DNA of 64,000 bases from Acidobacteriota bacterium (GTDB lineage: Bacteria > Acidobacteriota > Thermoanaerobaculia > Multivoradales > Multivoraceae), in NCBI GenBank assembly GCA_026707545.1, contig JAPOWR010000001.1, positions 2,943,778 to 3,007,777 of the forward strand, written 5' to 3'. The position numbers were made by a program, and so were the translations under genes. The notes under the pieces are model-generated. The model was not told where the DNA came from. It did not search any database and saw only the letters and a list, made by a program, of their open reading frames with translations. Of the stretch, positions 60,578 through 64,000 are shown piece after piece (within the stretch, counting starts at the first letter, position 1; each line of letters starts with the position of its first letter).

Positions 60578-61546
60578 TCACAGGCCGTAGTACTCGCGGT
60601 ACCAGTCGACGAAGCGGGGAATGCCGACGTCGATCGTGGTGGTCGGTTCGTAGCCCAGGGATTCCCTGGCCGTCGTGAGGTCGGCCGACGTCCGCACGAC
60701 GTCGCCTGGCTGCATCGGCAGGAACTCCTTGTCGCCCTCGCGGCCGCAGCTCGATTCGATCTGCCGGATGAAGGCCATCAGCTCTTCGGTGCGGCCGGCG
60801 GCGAGATTGCAAACGAGGTTCTCGTGGTTGCGGTCGATCGCCGAGACGACTCCGGTCACGATGTCGTCGATGTAGGTGAAGTCCCGGTGCATCCGGCCGT
60901 GGCCGAACACCTTCATGCGCTCACCGCGCAGCAGGGCGCCGGTGAACAGGAACAGCGCCATGTCCGGACGCCCCCACGGGCCGTAGACGGTGAAGAAGCG
61001 CAGGCCGGTGACGCGCAGGCCGTAGAGGTGGTTGTACACCGAGCCCATCAGCTCGTTCATCTTCTTCGTCGCGCCGTAGAGGGAGCACTGTGCCGACGTG
61101 CTGTCGTTCTCGCTGAGCCGGTCCCGAGTGCTGTCGCCGTAGACCGAGCTGCTGGAGGCGTAGATCAGGCCGCCGACCTCCCGGTCCCGGCACAGTTCGA
61201 GCACGTGGGTGAACGCCTGCACGTTGTCTCGAACGAATGCGTTCGGGTGCGCGATTGAGTGCCGTACTCCCGCCTGGGCCGCGAGGTGACAAACCCGGGT
61301 TCCGCCGGTTCTACCGGCGACCAGCTCGTCGAAGGCGGCCCCTAGAGTCTCGCGATCTCCGATGTCGGCGCGTACCAGTCGAAAGGCGGGATACCTCTCG
61401 AGGATCGCGCTGCGGGCCTCCTTGAGCTTGGGGTCGTAGTACCGGTTGAAGTTGTCGTACCCGATCACCTGATCGCCGCGCTCGAGCAGAGCCCTGGCCA
61501 CGTGGAAGCCGATGAACCCGGCGCTGCCGGTGAGCAGAATCCTCAC
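60578..61546 (-). CDS. UDP-glucuronate 4-epimerase-like NAD-dependent epimerase
   Basis: 322 residues from a GTG that overlaps the upstream stop (GTGA). Rossmann start RILLTGSAGFIGFHVARALLERG, active-site ASSSSVYGDS and YGATKK (YxxxK), and the family tail ETLGYEP-like ESLGYEPTTTIDVGIPRFVDWYREYY. Extended SDR enzymes of this kind convert UDP-glucuronate to UDP-galacturonate; UDP-glucose 4-epimerase activity is an alternative. Coupled to the GlmS-like gene, so probably part of surface polysaccharide precursor supply. Confidence 0.88.
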   Translation of the reverse strand: MRILLTGSAGFIGFHVARALLERGDQVIGYDNFNRYYDPKLKEARSAILERYPAFRLVRADIGDRETLGAAFDELVAGRTGGTRVCHLAAQAGVRHSIAHPNAFVRDNVQAFTHVLELCRDREVGGLIYASSSSVYGDSTRDRLSENDSTSAQCSLYGATKKMNELMGSVYNHLYGLRVTGLRFFTVYGPWGRPDMALFLFTGALLRGERMKVFGHGRMHRDFTYIDDIVTGVVSAIDRNHENLVCNLAAGRTEELMAFIRQIESSCGREGDKEFLPMQPGDVVRTSADLTTARESLGYEPTTTIDVGIPRFVDWYREYYGL

Positions 61547-64000
61547 GACGCGGGCCCGGCAGCCCCACTCCGCCAACGCTCCGCGAGCTGGGAGACCGGG
61601 TCGATCAGAAGATCCTCGACCGGCAATTCGGCCAGCAGGCGATCGTCGAAGTCCGGCGCTCTCTTCAGCACCTGGTCGCGCAGACCCGAGTACCGCTCCC
61701 GGTAACCGGAGAGCAGCCGGCGCAGTTCCGTGGCCCCCGCGCGCTCGCGGAAGCGGACGTGAATCAGGTTGAGCGCCGAGACCTCGCCCCCGCTCCACTC
61801 CGGCACGCCGATGAACACACGGCCATCCGTCCGTCCACGCGCCGCCAGCAATCGGCCCTCGACCGCGACCGCGTACTTCGTGCCCTTGAGCAGCGGCTGC
61901 CGGACCGTCCGCGACTGCAGATCACGGCAGAGGCCGCCGGCGCGCAGGACCCGGATCGTGGCTGCGTCGCCCGGCGCCGGGCCATCGCCTCCGCGCCAGA
62001 GTTGATAGCGGACGTAGCCGAGCACCTGATCGACAAAGGGATCGAGCGCGCTCATCGTCCGCTGGTCCTCGGACGAGATCGACTCTTCCGGCGCGCCGGC
62101 TTCGAGCAGGGCGGTCGCCAGGGACATCCGCCCCAGGGTCTGGTCGTGGCGGGAGATTCCGACGGTCACCGTCTTCGCCTGGTGCTTGATCGTGTCGATG
62201 TGACGGGTCAGATCGTCGATGGCCGGGGTCAGAGCGCGCCGCAGAGCTTCGAGCAACGCCACGGCATCGGCATCCTCCACGTCCGAGGCTCCGACCGCGC
62301 TCAGACGGTCGAGTGCCACGGCCAGCCGCACCGCCCTGCCGGTCCGCAGGTTGCCGTCGTAGCTGCCATCGGCCAGGCGCTCCCGAACCGCTTCGATCTC
62401 GGGGGCGGCTAGTTCGCGCAATCGGGCCACCGGTCGCGGGTGCATCCCGGCGCCCAGGAGCGACTCGACCGCGGTGCGGATTACCCGTAGCGGCCTGGCG
62501 AGATCGTCGATCGCGAGCGCGGCGTGGTAGCCGAACAGGTGTCCTACAACCGTCGCCAGGACGAAGGACAGCTCGGGCGCGACGGCCGGCACCTCGATCA
62601 CCGCCGGCGCCTCGAATCCCACGCCCTCCGAGGCGATGACGATCGGCGTCGCGCGGTGGGCCCCGTAGACGTCGATTTCCTTCCGCGTATCGGCCGCCGT
62701 CGAGCCCTGGACGCCCGTCGCGCAGACGAGGATCAGCGGCTCGGACGACAGGTCGATGTGCTTCTTGTCCTCCGTGGCGTCGCAGGCGATCGCCTTGTAG
62801 CAGAGTTCGGCGAGCTTGATCCGGATCTCCTCGGCCGCGATCCGGTCGAGGCCGTTGCCGACCACCGACCAGTCCCGCAGGCCCGGCGCGTACCGCCGCG
62901 CCGCTTCGGCGATCGCTCCGCGCAGCGCGAGGGTGCGCTCCATCGCGTCCGGCAGACCGCGCAGCTCCCGCAGCAGCCGGTCGGCGGCGGGCCTCTCGTC
63001 GGCGCCCCCCGCGACCAGGTCCGCGATCGCCACGGCCAGCAGCATCCCGGCCGCGATCTGGGAGTAGAACGCCTTGGTCGACGCGACGCTCATTTCCACG
63101 TCGCGGCCGTCCGAGGTGTAGAGGACACCGTCGGCCCGATCCGCCAGGTCCGAGTTCCGCCGGTTGACGATGGCGATGGCACGGGCTCCGCGACGCTGCG
63201 TCAGGTTGAGTGTGCGCAACGTGTCCGTCGTCGTTCCCGACTGGCTGACCGCGACGACCAGGGTGTCCGTCATGTCGGGCAACAGATGGAAGCCCGACAA
63301 CTCAGTGGCCGGCATCGCCTCGACGCGAAGTCCGCGGAGATTCCGCTCCCGCAGCCGCCCCTCGATCGAAGCGGCGATCCCGGAGCCGGCGACGGCGGCC
63401 GTACCCTGACCCGTGATCACGATCCTCCTGATCGTGCCGCCTCCCAGGTCCCGCGCCATGGCTTCCGGAATCGTCTGATCGCCCAGCGTCACCCGGAGGC
63501 GGCCGCCGTCATCCTCCAGCAACTTCCCGCGCAGCGTCTTCCGCACCGATCGCGGCGCCTCGCTGATCTCCTTCAAGAGGAAGTGGGCGAACTCCCCCCG
63601 GTCGATGTCACGGGTCGTGATCTCCGCCCGCTCCAACTCCTCCCCATCCACCGGCAGCGGTGAGCCGTCCATGCCGAAGCGCCCGATCCCGCCGAGTTCT
63701 CCGGCGCGGCCGGCATCGAGGAGAGCGATCTGGCCCCTGGGCGCGCCGGGCGCGTCGCGGCCGCTCGCCGCCTCGCCGTCCAGGCGGAGCCAGGTGGAGG
63801 TCTCCTCCACCAGGCCGTAGGGCTCGCTGGCGACCACGAAGGCATGGTCCGCGAGCCCCACGTACAGCCCCTGGCCGCTGCCCCGGATCGCCAGGTACAG
63901 GCGGCCCGGATCGTCTCCGCACAGGGCACCGACGGCGAGCGAGCCCTCGAACCCTGAAACCGTGCCGCGGAACGCGTCGAGCGGTTTGTCACCGCGAGCC
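61543..64000 (-). CDS. GlmS-like glutamine amidotransferase/SIS protein with extra C-terminal domain; 5' end outside window
   Basis: At least 818 residues are visible and the N-terminus is cut by the window end. The first segment (GTVSGFEGSLAVGALCGD..LYLAIRGSGQGLYVGLADHAFVVASEP) belongs to a class II glutamine amidotransferase domain. Two SIS domains follow (TAAVAGSGIAASIEG, VSQSGTTTDTLRTL, GNGLDRIAAEEIRIKLAELCYKAI). About 340 residues after the second SIS domain have no recognised family. GlmS makes glucosamine-6-phosphate from fructose-6-phosphate and glutamine; with the extra domain this is probably a specialised relative. Coupled to the epimerase by a 4-base overlap. Confidence 0.8.
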   Translation of the reverse strand, partial: ARGDKPLDAFRGTVSGFEGSLAVGALCGDDPGRLYLAIRGSGQGLYVGLADHAFVVASEPYGLVEETSTWLRLDGEAASGRDAPGAPRGQIALLDAGRAGELGGIGRFGMDGSPLPVDGEELERAEITTRDIDRGEFAHFLLKEISEAPRSVRKTLRGKLLEDDGGRLRVTLGDQTIPEAMARDLGGGTIRRIVITGQGTAAVAGSGIAASIEGRLRERNLRGLRVEAMPATELSGFHLLPDMTDTLVVAVSQSGTTTDTLRTLNLTQRRGARAIAIVNRRNSDLADRADGVLYTSDGRDVEMSVASTKAFYSQIAAGMLLAVAIADLVAGGADERPAADRLLRELRGLPDAMERTLALRGAIAEAARRYAPGLRDWSVVGNGLDRIAAEEIRIKLAELCYKAIACDATEDKKHIDLSSEPLILVCATGVQGSTAADTRKEIDVYGAHRATPIVIASEGVGFEAPAVIEVPAVAPELSFVLATVVGHLFGYHAALAIDDLARPLRVIRTAVESLLGAGMHPRPVARLRELAAPEIEAVRERLADGSYDGNLRTGRAVRLAVALDRLSAVGASDVEDADAVALLEALRRALTPAIDDLTRHIDTIKHQAKTVTVGISRHDQTLGRMSLATALLEAGAPEESISSEDQRTMSALDPFVDQVLGYVRYQLWRGGDGPAPGDAATIRVLRAGGLCRDLQSRTVRQPLLKGTKYAVAVEGRLLAARGRTDGRVFIGVPEWSGGEVSALNLIHVRFRERAGATELRRLLSGYRERYSGLRDQVLKRAPDFDDRLLAELPVEDLLIDPVSQLAERWRSGAAGPAS

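Noticed and set aside
1..64000. tRNA, rRNA, CRISPR array, insertion sequence or prophage
   Set aside because: No cloverleaf, ribosomal, repeat-spacer or transposase/integrase pattern was recognised on reading; an exhaustive scan (tRNAscan-SE, Infernal) was not possible.

Overview
The window is about 64 kb of high-GC bacterial DNA (by eye roughly two thirds G+C) with dense, mostly intact genes. Several features point to Acidobacteriota, possibly a Thermoanaerobaculia-like lineage: a secreted protein of the 'VWFA-related Acidobacterial domain' type (58854-60560), a CadC-like winged-helix/TolB/TPR regulator, PQQ dehydrogenases, DUF3604 proteins and many secreted peptidases or hydrolases. This placement is inference; no rRNA gene is present. 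I saw no tRNA, rRNA, CRISPR array or insertion sequence.

Layout. 1-5548: end of a DUF3604 protein, an HMG-CoA-synthase-like/DUF35 fusion without the catalytic Cys, an SCP2-type thiolase, and a deiodinase-family gene read through an in-frame UGA (selenoprotein) with a perfect hairpin just after it. 5572-14401: an SDR, a TPR regulator, and two PQQ dehydrogenases flanking an alpha/beta hydrolase and an enolase-superfamily enzyme. 14436-15326: an RHH/PIN toxin-antitoxin operon with a near-perfect palindromic operator, and a convergent orphan Phd antitoxin. 15373-23129: a beta-lactamase-fold lipoprotein, a second DUF3604 protein and three tandem M24 peptidase paralogues, two of them recently homogenised and the third degenerate. 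23136-32822: rarA, an ATP-grasp protein behind a possible structured leader, a DUF2339 membrane protein, a sulfite dehydrogenase pair, a sulfatase pseudogene, msrA, a YbjQ protein and a deoxyhypusine-synthase homologue.

33145-38569 is regulatory. A NifA-type sigma-54 activator precedes a TorF-type porin that carries a canonical -24/-12 promoter. An ECF sigma factor, a small membrane protein (probable anti-sigma) and a PDZ protein form an operon with an ECF-type promoter. 38641-48093: an FAD oxidoreductase, acyl-CoA ligase, class III aminotransferase, glyQS, an MFS transporter, an alkyltransferase-like DNA repair protein and a lipoprotein formylglycine-generating enzyme. 48350-55662: HMG-CoA synthase, then a tightly coupled minus-strand operon nthB-nthA-accessory-folD-M28 peptidase for a cobalt-type nitrile hydratase, with a divergent aminotransferase. 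55759-64000: a TPP enzyme, an alpha/beta hydrolase, the acidobacterial VWA protein, and a UDP-glucuronate-epimerase-like gene coupled to a large GlmS-like SIS protein cut by the window end.

Related hairpin repeats (REP-like) ending in GCCGGCG(C/T)ACCCAG recur at gene borders. Starts were chosen from ribosome-binding sites and domain limits; where neither helped this is stated.
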